NCBI GenBank assembly: GCA_963836355.1
Contig: CAWIJO010000002.1
Span: forward strand, 1,054,001-1,118,000
Reading direction: 5' to 3'
DNA from: Palsa-506 sp963836355
GTDB lineage: Bacteria; Actinomycetota; Actinomycetes; Streptosporangiales; Streptosporangiaceae
Length of the DNA: 64,000 bases
Positions 56,341-64,000 of the stretch are shown here, piece by piece. The position numbers were made by a program, and so were the translations under genes. The notes below the pieces were generated by a model that was not told the origin of the DNA, did not search any database, and saw nothing but the letters and a program-made list of their open reading frames with translations. Numbering within the stretch: position 1 is the first letter of the stretch; the number at the start of each line of letters is the position of its first letter.

Positions 56341-57762
56341 CTAGCCGGCGTCCAGCCTGAGCAGGTCATCGGTGGTCTCCCGGCGCAGCATCAGCCGGGC
56401 AGCGCCGTCGGCCACGGCGATTACCGGCGGCCGCGGGACCAGGTTGTAGTTGCTTGCCATCGACCGGCAGTACGCGCCGGTGGCTGCGACGGCGACCAGA
56501 TCCCCGGCAGCGGTGTCGGCCGGCAGGTAGGTGTCCCGCACCACGATGTCGCCGCTCTCGCAGTGCCTGCCGACGATCCGGCTGAGCATCGGCGCCGCGG
56601 CAGACTCGCGGGACGCCAGCACGCAGGTGTAGTCGGCGTCGTACAGCGCGGTGCGGATGTTGTCGCTCATGCCGCCGTCCACGCTCACGTAGGTCCGCAG
56701 GCCGTCCACGTCCTTGACGGTGCCGACCTGGTAGATCGTGACGGTGCCCGGTCCCGCGATGGCGCGGCCCGGCTCGACGGACAGCCTCGGCCTGGCCAGG
56801 CCGGCCGCGCGGCACTCCGAGTCCACGATGGCGCGCAGGCTGCCCGCGATCAGCCCGATGTCCGCCGGGTCGTCGGCGGCCGTGTACGCGATGCCGAAGC
56901 CCCCGCCAAGGTTGAGCTCGTCGATCCCGATCCCGTGCCGGTCGCGGATCCGCACGGCAAGCTCGATGACCCGGTGCGCGGCCACCTCGAACCCGGCGGT
57001 GTCGTAGATCTGGGAGCCGATGTGCGAGTGCAGGCCGGCGAAGTCAAGGCCAGGACTGGCCAGCACCCGGCGGACCGCCTCGTCGGCGGCCCCGGAGGCG
57101 AGCGAGAAGCCGAACTTCTGGTCGTCATGCGCGGTCGCCACGTACTCGTGCGCGGCGGCCTCCACGCCGGTGGTGACCCGGACCAGGATCCGCGGCCTGG
57201 CCACGGCTGCTCCGGCGGCTCCTGCTGCGGCAAGCCTGGCCAGCCGCTCGATCTCCGCGAACGAGTCCGCCACGATGTGACCGACCCCGATGGCCAGCGC
57301 GCGCTCGAGCTCGGCGGTCAGCTTGTTGCTGCCATGCAGCGTGATCCGGGCCGGCCGGACGCCTGCCCGCAGCGCTACCTCAAGCTCGCCGCCGGTGCAG
57401 ACGTCGACGCCCAGCCCTTCCTCGCTCACCCAGCGGAGCACCGCCTGGCAGCAGAAGGCCTTCGCCGCGTACGACACGCTGGCGTGCTGGCCGTCGCCGT
57501 CGCCGTCGCCGAACGCCGCATGGAACTCGCGACAGCGGCCGCGGAAATCCGCCTCGTCACAGGCAAACAGCGGCGTCCCGAACTGCGCGGCCAGCCGGAT
57601 CACATCGATCCCGCCGATGGCCAGCACGCCGCCGGAGCGCCGCGCGGTCCGCGGCCAGATGGCTGGATCCAGCGCATTCAGGTCGGCCGGCCTGGGCGGC
57701 GGATGACCGGGCGGCAGTACATCGGCATGACGCGGGCCAGCCGGATGGGCGACTCGGCTCAC
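56341..57762 (-). CDS. lysA: Diaminopimelate decarboxylase
   Basis: 473 residues. PLP lysine Lys101 in ASVSYAAKAFCCQAVLRWV, GLGVDVCTGGELEVALRAG, FSLASGAADEAVRRVLA, GLDFAGLHSHIGSQIYDTAG (HIGSQ), DELNLGGGFGIAYTAADDP, RLSVEPGRAIAGPGTVTIYQ, GRHCESGDIVVRDTYLPAD (active-site Cys). Makes L-lysine from meso-diaminopimelate. A tiny GDGDGDG tract lies at 86-92. It sits 127 bp before hisG without thrA/hom neighbours. Confidence 0.9.
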   Translation of the reverse strand: MSRVAHPAGPRHADVLPPGHPPPRPADLNALDPAIWPRTARRSGGVLAIGGIDVIRLAAQFGTPLFACDEADFRGRCREFHAAFGDGDGDGQHASVSYAAKAFCCQAVLRWVSEEGLGVDVCTGGELEVALRAGVRPARITLHGSNKLTAELERALAIGVGHIVADSFAEIERLARLAAAGAAGAAVARPRILVRVTTGVEAAAHEYVATAHDDQKFGFSLASGAADEAVRRVLASPGLDFAGLHSHIGSQIYDTAGFEVAAHRVIELAVRIRDRHGIGIDELNLGGGFGIAYTAADDPADIGLIAGSLRAIVDSECRAAGLARPRLSVEPGRAIAGPGTVTIYQVGTVKDVDGLRTYVSVDGGMSDNIRTALYDADYTCVLASRESAAAPMLSRIVGRHCESGDIVVRDTYLPADTAAGDLVAVAATGAYCRSMASNYNLVPRPPVIAVADGAARLMLRRETTDDLLRLDAG

Positions 57763-57802
57763 CTCGAACCCGGCCCGCAGCCAGCCGCCGGCTGCCCGGG
57801 AA

Positions 57803-58774
57803 TCAGCTGTGCCCCGCGATGCGGTGCGGCACGTATGGCTTCTCCAGCTGGCTGATCTCGTCCGGGTTAAGCCGGATGTCGATGGCGGCGATGGCGTCGT
57901 CGAGGTGCTGCTGCCTGGTCGCGCCGATGATCGGCGCCGTCACGGCCGGGCGGCTGGCCAGCCAGGCCAGCGCGATCTGCGCGCGCGGCACGCCGCGTGC
58001 CTCGGCGACCCTGGCCACCTGCTCGACGATCAGCCGGTCCTCGGCGGCATAAAGGCTCTGGCCGAAGCCGTCGGTCTCGCTGCGGGCGGTCGCTGAATCC
58101 CAGTCTCTGGTCAGCCGGCCGCGGGCCAGCGGGCTCCAGGGGATGACGCCGATTCCGTGGTCGGCACAGAGCGGCAGCATCTCGCGTTCTTCCTCCCGGT
58201 ACAGCAGGTTGTAATGGTTCTGCATGGTGGCGAACCTGGTCCAGCCGTGCTGCCTGGCGAGGTACAGCGCCTTGGCGAACTGCCAGGCGTACATCGACGA
58301 TGCGCCGATATAGCGTGCCTTGCCGGCCTTGACGATGTCGTGCAGTGCCTCCAGGGTTTCCTCGACCGGCACCGTCGGATCCCAGCGGTGAATCTGGTAC
58401 AGGTCAACGTAGTCGGTGCCAAGCCTGGCCAGGCTCGCGTCGATCCCGATCATGATGGCCTTGCGGGACAGCCCGGCCCCGTTGGGTCCGGGCCGCATCC
58501 GCCCGTGCACCTTGGTGGCCAGCACGATCTCATCCCGGCGGGCGAAGTCCCGCAGCGCGCGGCCGGTGATCTCCTCGCTGGATCCGGCCGAGTACACGTC
58601 TGCGGTGTCGAAGAAATTTATCCCGGCCTCGATGGCCTGGCGGAAGAACGGGCGGCTGGCCTCCTCATCCAGGGACCACGGGTGTGGTCCGCGGCCGGGC
58701 TCGCCGTAGCTCATGCAGCCCAGGCAGATCGGCGACACGTCCAGGCCGGTCGAGCCGAGTTTCACGTACTCCAT
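57803..58774 (-). CDS. Aldo/keto reductase
   Basis: 323 residues from the ATG at 58774 (AAGGGAG upstream). AKR pattern: YVKLGSTGLDVSPICLGCMS, NFFDTADVYSAGSSEEITGR (Asp, Tyr), IVLATKVHGRMRPGPNG (Lys), LGTDYVDLYQIHRWDPTVPV (His), YIGASSMYAWQFAKALYLAR, GVIPWSPLARGRLTRDW, APIIGATRQQHLDDAIAAID. The substrate is unknown; it resembles AKRs near sugar-use genes and lies just before the GH13 gene. Confidence 0.88.
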   Translation of the reverse strand: MEYVKLGSTGLDVSPICLGCMSYGEPGRGPHPWSLDEEASRPFFRQAIEAGINFFDTADVYSAGSSEEITGRALRDFARRDEIVLATKVHGRMRPGPNGAGLSRKAIMIGIDASLARLGTDYVDLYQIHRWDPTVPVEETLEALHDIVKAGKARYIGASSMYAWQFAKALYLARQHGWTRFATMQNHYNLLYREEEREMLPLCADHGIGVIPWSPLARGRLTRDWDSATARSETDGFGQSLYAAEDRLIVEQVARVAEARGVPRAQIALAWLASRPAVTAPIIGATRQQHLDDAIAAIDIRLNPDEISQLEKPYVPHRIAGHS

Positions 58775-58790
58775 CCGTGCTCCCTTGGCG

Positions 58791-60475
58791 CTAGCGGGCG
58801 TCATGGCGCTGGCGGGCGCCGGCAGTCCGGGTGATGATGCCCTGCCAGGGTGCCAGCGTGATGTCCCCGGCAGGGGGCTGGGCCGCTCCGGTCGTCGACA
58901 GCAGGACCGGCCCACCAGGATCCTGGCACGTGACCGGGTGGTCGGAGAAATTGGCCAGCACTGTCAGCCCCCCGGCCAGGTATGCCCAGCAGCCAGGCGG
59001 CGCGGGCAGCGCCTGGTAGCCGGCCCGCTGGCGACCGGTTTCCGCGCGCCGGATGCCGATCAGCTCGCGGCACAGGCCCAGCACGGAACCCGGATCCTCG
59101 CGCTGGCCTGCCACGCTGATCGCGGCCCCGTCGCCGGCCGGCAGCCAGGGCGCCGTGGCCGTGGTGAACCCGGCATTGGCCGAATCATCCCACTGCATCG
59201 GGGTGCGGGCCCGGTCCCTGTTGCCGTGCCAGCCAGTGCTATCCGGGGTGGTGTCACAGTGCGCCGGTGCCGATGCCGTCGCCGGTGCCGCTGCTGCCAC
59301 TGTACCGCCGGCGCGGCCGCGGGACATCTTGTCTTGCTGCAGTGCCAGCGGGACGTCGACGTCGGTCATCCCGATCTCGTCCCCGTAATACAGCACCATG
59401 GCGCCTGGCAGGGTGGCGAGCACCAGCAGGGCAAGTCGGACCTTCCGCTGGTCCCCGTCGCACCAGCGGGTCGGGAACCTGCCGACATCATGGTTCGACG
59501 CGGTCCACACCGGGCAGGCGGCGGTCGGCAATGCTGCCATCGTCCCGGCGACGGCGGCGGGCAGCTCGGGTGCGGCCAGCCGGGCGAATACGAAGGGGAA
59601 ATTGAAAGCCAGCTGCAGCTGGTCATCGTTACCGTAGAATGTGGCCAGCCGTTCCGGGTCGCCCACCCAGGTCTCGCCTAGCAGCACGCGAGTAGCCGGG
59701 TAGCTGTCCGCGATCCGCCGCCAGTCGCGGTAGACCTGGTGCGTCTCCGGCCGGTTCGCGTTGTAGGCCTGCTGCTGGCCGAACCTCCCGGCCAGCGGGT
59801 TCCCGCTGGTCTCCGGCGGGTTGCCGCGCAGTTCCGCGTCCTTGTAGAGGCCGTGCGCTACGTCGATTCGGAATCCGGCCACGCCCCGGTCGAACCAGAA
59901 CCGGAGTATTTCCCGGAATGCCTCGTGCACCCGCGGCTGCCACCAGTTCAGGTCTGGCTGGGCAGGCAGGAAATTATGCAGGTAGTACTGCTTGGTCGGC
60001 TCATGCCAGGACCAGGCCGGGCTGCCGGTGGCATTGAGCCAGTTATTCGGCGGGCCGCCGCCGGGCCCGGGTCGGCCCAGACGTAGAAATCCCGGTGCGC
60101 CGAATCGCGGCTGCTGGCCGCATCGACGAACCAGGGATGGGCCGAGCTGGTGTGGTTAGGTACCAGGTCGAGCAGTACCCGCATGCCGCGCTTCCCGGCC
60201 TCGGCGATCAGCCGGTCCATGTCGTCCATGGTGCCGAGCTCAGGGTGGACGCCGAGGTAGTCGGAGACGTCGTAGCCCCAGTCCTGGTCCGGCGACGGCA
60301 TGGTCGGGGACAGCCAGATGCCGTCGACGCCGAGCCAGGACAGGTAGTCGAGCCGGGCGATGACGCCGCCGATGTCGCCATAGCCGTCGCCGTCGGTGTC
60401 CAGCCACGACCGGACATAGAGCTGGTAAAGCACCGCGCCGTGCCACCAGCGGTCCTGGCCGTCCTTGCTATTCAT
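58791..60475 (-). CDS. GH13 alpha-glucosidase (one-base deletion)
   Basis: Starts at the ATG at 60475 (DRWWHGAVLYQLYVRSWLDT). GH13 conserved regions: LLDLVPNHTSSAHPWFVDAA, then a frameshift at about 60060 (GGCCCGGCGG has one G fewer than needed for DPGPGGGPPNNWL), and in the next frame FDRGVAGFRIDVAHGLYKDA (nucleophile Asp), RVLLGETWVGDPERLATFYG (acid/base Glu), WTASNHDVGRFPTRWCDGD (third Asp). Corrected length is about 560 residues. Oligo-1,6-glucosidase or alpha-glucosidase type, hydrolysing short alpha-glucans, consistent with the sugar importer at 62.6 kb. Confidence 0.8.
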
Positions 60476-60579
60476 CGGTCTCCTGATCGCTGGCGGCCGG
60501 ATGGGCCGGATATCGTAGCGGGCACGATATGGCCGCAGGCCAGGCCCGCCTTGCTTCTGGCCGGGTACGGCGAGTGACA

Positions 60580-60994
60580 ATGGATGACGTGACTGTCCAC
60601 GCGATCGAGCTGGTGCTCATTATCCTGCTGCCGACGGCAGCCGGATATGCGATCATCGGCAGCTTCCGCGTGGGCCGGCTGGATTGCCGAGCGCTGGCGT
60701 ATACGGCAGCAGCGGCTCGCCCCCGCGGCCGAGCCGATCGAGCGGCTCGGCGCGAACCTCCGCCGACTGCGCGCCGAGATCGACCTGACCGAGACCCGGA
60801 CGAACATACCGGCCAAGAACCTTCGCCTTAGGGCACTGCGCGGCGCTTACGTCGATGCGCTGTGCACGGCCTGCGAGCGGCTGGAGGTCAGCCCGCCACC
60901 CGGTGGTGACCGGGCGCCGCTCGCGGAGATCTACCGGGTGGAGGCTGTGCTTCGGGAACGTGGCCTGGACGTACGACAGCCGGTCGCGCACTGA
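60580..60994 (+). CDS. Conserved actinobacterial small membrane protein (one frameshift)
   Basis: Starts MDDVTVHAIELVLIILLPTA, AGYAIIGSF, a single membrane helix. A shift near 60665-60690 leads into WIAERWRIRQQRLAPAAEPI, ERLGANLRRLRAEIDLTETR, LRALRGAYVDALCTACERLE, LAEIYRVEAVLRERGLDVR. About 137 residues when corrected. The helical C-terminal part is recurrent in actinobacterial genomes but has no known role. Divergent from the GH13 gene. Confidence 0.5.
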
Positions 60995-61046
60995 CCGCAC
61001 GGTCTTGCGCGCGCCGGATGTGCTGTTCCCGACATAGGATCGATGC

Positions 61047-61763
61047 GTGGTCTGCGTGCTCGCCGTATCCGACGAGGTCGATGAAGCGCTGTACGCCGAC
61101 CTCAGCCCGGTGCGCGGGGCGAGCTCATCGTCGCTTGCGGGGACCTGCCATTCGAGTATCTGGGCTACCTGATGAACGGCCTCGACGTGCCGCTGGTGTT
61201 CGTCCCCGGCAATCATGATCCCGATTTGTCCGGGTACCGGAACTCCCGCGGCAGGCCTGACCATGCAGGCCGGGATGCCGGCCCGGCCACCATGGCCGGA
61301 CGGCGCGGTCAACGCCGACGGCAGCATCGTTGACGTGGCCGGCCTCAGGGTGGCCGGGCTCGGCGGCTGCCGCCGTTACAGCAGCGGCCCGAATCAGTAC
61401 ACCGACCGGCGGCAGGCGAGCCGGGCCAGGTCGCTCCGCCGCAAGGCGGCATGGCAGCGGATGCGCGGCGAGCCGACGCGTCGATGTGCTGCTGACCCAT
61501 GCGCCGCCGCGGGGGGTGGGCGACGGCGCCGACGCCGCGCACCAGGGGTTTACCGCCCTGCATGGGCTGGTCGCCGGGCTCCAGCCGGGCGTGCTGCTGC
61601 ACGGGCATGTGCTGGCTGCGACGCCGTGACGCCGGACCGGCGGCTCGGGCGGACCGCCGTGCGCAATGTCACCGGCAGGCATTTGCTCGACATCCGGCCG
61701 GGCGGCGAGGCAGCGGGGATGCACGCCGCGGAGATGCACAGGGAGCGCCGCCATGCCCGCTGA
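61047..61763 (+). pseudogene. Metallophosphoesterase, at least three frameshifts
   Basis: Pieces in order: VVCVLAVSDEVDEALYADLS (from GTG 61047); after a shift near 61115 ELIVACGDLPFEYLGYLMNG, LVFVPGNHDPDLSGY (GNHD metal motif); after a shift near 61230 GLRVAGLGGCRRYSSGPNQY; after one near 61475 RVDVLLTHAPPRGVGDGADA, GVLLHGHV (THAPP, GHxH-type). A last shift near 61620 leads to the tail ending at 61763. Calcineurin-like phosphoesterase. So many breaks suggest decay, although each is a single-base event. Confidence 0.6.
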
Positions 61764-62595
61764 AACCGGATTCCCGCGGGCGGATGTCGAGAACGACTTC
61801 CTCCGTGCCCGGCGACGGCAGGTGCTTGCCCGGCTGGCGCGCCGGCTGCGCCGGGAGCCGGATGACGTCAGCCTCATCCTCCCGTTCGACGAGGTGGTCG
61901 CCGCCCTCGGCCAGCGCGGCGAGCGATCGCTCGGCCTGCAGACCATCCGGCTGGACACGGTTATCGGCACGGTCGATTCCCGCCGCGACTTCGACCGGCA
62001 GTTCCGGCCGACATCCAGCCGGGTGCGGGAGCGGTGGGAGCGGCTTGCGCTGGCGCAGCGGCGTGGCGAAGCCATCCCGCCCATTGACGTGTACCGCATC
62101 GGGGACGTGCATTTCGTGCAGGACGGCCATCACCGGGTCTCGATCGCGCTGGCGACGGGCCAGAAGGTGATCGACGCGTACGTCACAGAGGTCCTGACCA
62201 CGATGTCGGCCGGGAGCATCCGCAGCCGGGGCGACCTGGTCATGAAGAGCTGGGAACGGCTTTTCCGGGCCCGCGTGCCGCTGCCCGAGCAGGCGTACGC
62301 CAAGATCGCCTTCGCCGATCCGTGGTCGTACGCGGTGCTCGGCGAGGCGGTGGAAGCCTGGGGATGCCGGTGCATGCAGGACGAGCATCGCTTCCTTGAC
62401 CGCGCCGAAATCGCGCGCCGCTGGTTCGCCGAGGAGTACCGGCCGGTCGTGCGCATGCTGCGCGCCGCTGACCTGATCGGCCACGGCACCGAGGCCGAGG
62501 CCTATCAGCGAGTTGCCCGCGAGCGGTACCGGCTGATCCGCACGCACGAGTGGAACGACGAGATCATCGACCGGCTCCGCAGGGAGGTCAGGTAG
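61753..62595 (+). CDS. ParB/sulfiredoxin-like domain protein
   Basis: 280 residues from the ATG at 61753, overlapping the phosphoesterase end. Helical N-terminus (FLRARRRQVLARLARRLRRE), then TIRLDTVIGTVDSRRDFDRQ, FRPTSSRVRERWERLALAQR, and the ParB-like core PPIDVYRIGDVHFVQDGHHR, VSIALATGQKVIDAYVTEV. The C-terminal part is helical (WFAEEYRPVVRMLRAADLIG). Often annotated as a ParB nuclease-like protein in actinobacteria, but it is not the segregation ParB. Function unknown. Confidence 0.7.
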   Translation: MPAETGFPRADVENDFLRARRRQVLARLARRLRREPDDVSLILPFDEVVAALGQRGERSLGLQTIRLDTVIGTVDSRRDFDRQFRPTSSRVRERWERLALAQRRGEAIPPIDVYRIGDVHFVQDGHHRVSIALATGQKVIDAYVTEVLTTMSAGSIRSRGDLVMKSWERLFRARVPLPEQAYAKIAFADPWSYAVLGEAVEAWGCRCMQDEHRFLDRAEIARRWFAEEYRPVVRMLRAADLIGHGTEAEAYQRVARERYRLIRTHEWNDEIIDRLRREVR

Positions 62596-63841
62596 CAGCG
62601 GGCGGCGCCGGAGGTGTTGCTGTTGCTGCGGGCGCTGCGGCTGGCGCCGCCGCCCGCTCGGCGTCCAGCGTCAGGTTCTTGCCGCTGTCCGGGTCGAATA
62701 GGTGCATCGACCGCAGGTCGGCCCACAGCTCGGCGTCCTCGCCCTCCCGGATCCGGGTAGCCGGATCCAGCCGCGCGGTCACGGTCTCAGCGCTCGCACC
62801 TATGTCGGCCGCGCCTGAATCCTGCGCCAGATCCGCGAGCTGGTCGGTCTTCGCCGACAGGCCGCTGTCCAGGGTGAAGTAGACGAAGACATCCGAGCCC
62901 ATCGACTCGACCACCTCGATGTTGGCCCGGAACGTGGTCCCGTGGCCGCGCATATCCGGCTGAACCAGCGCGGCGTCCTCGAAGTCCTCCGGGCGGATGC
63001 CGACGATGACCTCGCGTCCCGCCTTGGCCCGCTCCAGGGCCTGCCTCAGCTGCGGGGTCAGCGGAAGGTCGCCAAGGCTAGTGCGGACGCTGCCCTCCTC
63101 GATCGTGCCGGCCATGAAGTTCATCGCGGGCGAGCCGATAAAGCCGGCCACGAACAGATTGAGCGGGTTCTCGTAGAGCTCATGCGGTGAGCCGACCTGC
63201 TGCATGATGCCACTGCGCATCACGGCCAGCCGGTCACCCAGGGTCATGGCCTCGGTCTGGTCGTGGGTGACGTACACCATGGTGGTGCCGAGCCGCCGCT
63301 GCAGCTTGGACACCTCGGTCCTGGTCTGCACGCGCAGCTTGGCGTCCAGGTTGGACAGCGGCTCGTCCATCAGGAACGCCGACGGGTCGCGCACGATCGC
63401 CCGGCCCATGGCCACCCGCTGGCGCTGGCCGCCGGACAGGTTGGCCGGCCGCCGTTCCAGGTGCTGGGTCAGGTCGAGGATCCGGGCCGCCTCGTTGACT
63501 TTCTCGTCGATGGTGGCCTGCGGCGTCTTGGCGAGCTTGAGCGCGAAGCCCATGTTCTGCCGGACCGTCATGTGCGGGTAGAGCGCGTAGCTCTGGAAGA
63601 CCATCGCGATATCGCGGTCCTTCGGCGCGTCGTTGTTGACCACCTTGCCGCCGATCCGCAGTTCGCCCTCGGTGATGTCCTCCAGGCCCGCGATCATGTT
63701 CAGCGTGGTCGACTTCCCGCAGCCGGACGGGCCGACCAGGATGACGAACTCGCCGTCGGCGATGTCCAGGCTGACCTTGTCGACCGCGAGCGCCCCGTCC
63801 GGAAAGCGCTTGGTGACGTTGTCCAGGACGATTTCAGCCAC
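62588..63841 (-). CDS. Sugar ABC transporter ATPase (UgpC/MsmX/MalK type)
   Basis: 417 residues. Walker A ILVGPSGCGKSTTLNMIAGL, Q-loop MVFQSYALYPHMTVRQNMGF, signature NLSGGQRQRVAMGRAIVRDP, Walker B FLMDEPLSNLDAKLRVQTRT, H-loop VYVTHDQTEAMTLGDRLAVM, then a TOBE regulatory domain (VIVGIRPEDFEDAALVQPDM) and an Ala/Pro-rich tail. It energises carbohydrate import and, in actinobacteria, may serve several transporters. 22 bp after the permease gene. The overlap of 8 bp with the convergent ParB-like gene leaves no room for a terminator. Confidence 0.9.
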   Translation of the reverse strand: MAEIVLDNVTKRFPDGALAVDKVSLDIADGEFVILVGPSGCGKSTTLNMIAGLEDITEGELRIGGKVVNNDAPKDRDIAMVFQSYALYPHMTVRQNMGFALKLAKTPQATIDEKVNEAARILDLTQHLERRPANLSGGQRQRVAMGRAIVRDPSAFLMDEPLSNLDAKLRVQTRTEVSKLQRRLGTTMVYVTHDQTEAMTLGDRLAVMRSGIMQQVGSPHELYENPLNLFVAGFIGSPAMNFMAGTIEEGSVRTSLGDLPLTPQLRQALERAKAGREVIVGIRPEDFEDAALVQPDMRGHGTTFRANIEVVESMGSDVFVYFTLDSGLSAKTDQLADLAQDSGAADIGASAETVTARLDPATRIREGEDAELWADLRSMHLFDPDSGKNLTLDAERAAAPAAAPAATATPPAPPAAT

Positions 63842-63863
63842 TGTAACTCCCTCTGATTCTCGG

Positions 63864-64000
63864 CTAGCCCTTGACCGCGCCGGAGGTGAGCCCGGCGACG
63901 ATCCGGCGCTGGAAGAACAGCACGAAGATGATGATCGGGATGGTGATGACCACCGCGGCGGCGGCGATCGAGCCGGTGGGCGCGGTGAACTGCGAGCTGC
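63864..64000 (-). CDS. Sugar ABC transporter permease, C-terminal end (runs off right edge)
   Basis: The last 45 residues of a MalG-type permease: SSQFTAPTGSIAAAAVVITI, PIIIFVLFFQRRIVAGLTSG, AVKG then TAG at 63864-63866. FFQRRIVxGLTSGAVKG is the standard end of CUT1 inner-membrane permeases. It forms an operon with the UgpC/MsmX-type ATPase. Confidence 0.88.
   Translation of the reverse strand, partial: SSQFTAPTGSIAAAAVVITIPIIIFVLFFQRRIVAGLTSGAVKG

Overview
The window is very GC-rich chromosomal DNA from an actinomycete (phylum Actinomycetota). The evidence is strong GC bias at third codon positions, chains of genes overlapping by 4 bp (ATGA/GTGA), a priA-type hisA inside a hisD-C-B-H-A-F-I operon, and typical actinobacterial families (RDD proteins, MpaB/DUF2236, UgpC/MsmX ATPase, LuxR-type HD regulators). 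Genus cannot be fixed from sequence alone. Many reading frames carry single-base indels, and several genes carry short in-frame GC-rich tandem repeats. Both affect how this annotation should be read.

Layout. 0-16 kb is core metabolism: the N-terminus of an isochorismate synthase (left edge), an ABC1-kinase/Hsp20 open frame, a repeat protein plus RDD membrane protein, a glutamine synthetase-like / amidohydrolase / M20 operon whose last gene is broken, an MpaB-like oxygenase with a second ABC1 kinase, a cysteine-bearing regulator coupled to transaldolase, and a ferredoxin-reductase-like flavoprotein. A LuxR pseudogene and a truncated sugar ABC permease mark the edge of the next region.

16.7-36.5 kb is an accessory island. 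It holds HicBA, an HTH-nucleotidyltransferase separated from its HEPN partner by an IS3 remnant, a decayed hydrolase, a TetR/hydrolase pair, an HD-domain LuxR regulator, small membrane proteins of unknown function in lower-GC DNA, and then nested mobile elements. These are a RIT-type trio of tyrosine recombinases whose third gene is cut by an IS3-family element, followed by an ISL3 element. A 3,974-bp serine-recombinase element sits inside the ISL3 transposase gene. Its insertion can be reconstructed to the base: removing it restores the transposase frame, leaving one CGTTCG core.

36.5-43.5 kb is L-rhamnose catabolism: rhaI, a fused aldolase/dehydrogenase, rhaB and a LacI-type regulator with a frameshift. 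The truncated permease on the far side of the island suggests that the island disrupted this locus. 43.5-47.5 kb holds an ABC-2 exporter, an MBL-fold hydrolase and PPK2. 47.5-53.2 kb is the his operon, with a +1 base in hisF. 53-57.8 kb has a DUF899/ArsR/SRPBCC operon with two clear palindromic operators, hisG and lysA. 57.8-64 kb carries an aldo/keto reductase, a GH13 glucosidase with a frameshift, small conserved genes, and the ATPase and permease end of a sugar ABC transporter.

The single-base indels in hisF, GH13 and lacI lie in or near GC-rich runs and may be sequence errors. The multiply broken genes (M20, LuxR, hydrolase, AKR/methyltransferase, P-type ATPase) look like true decay.
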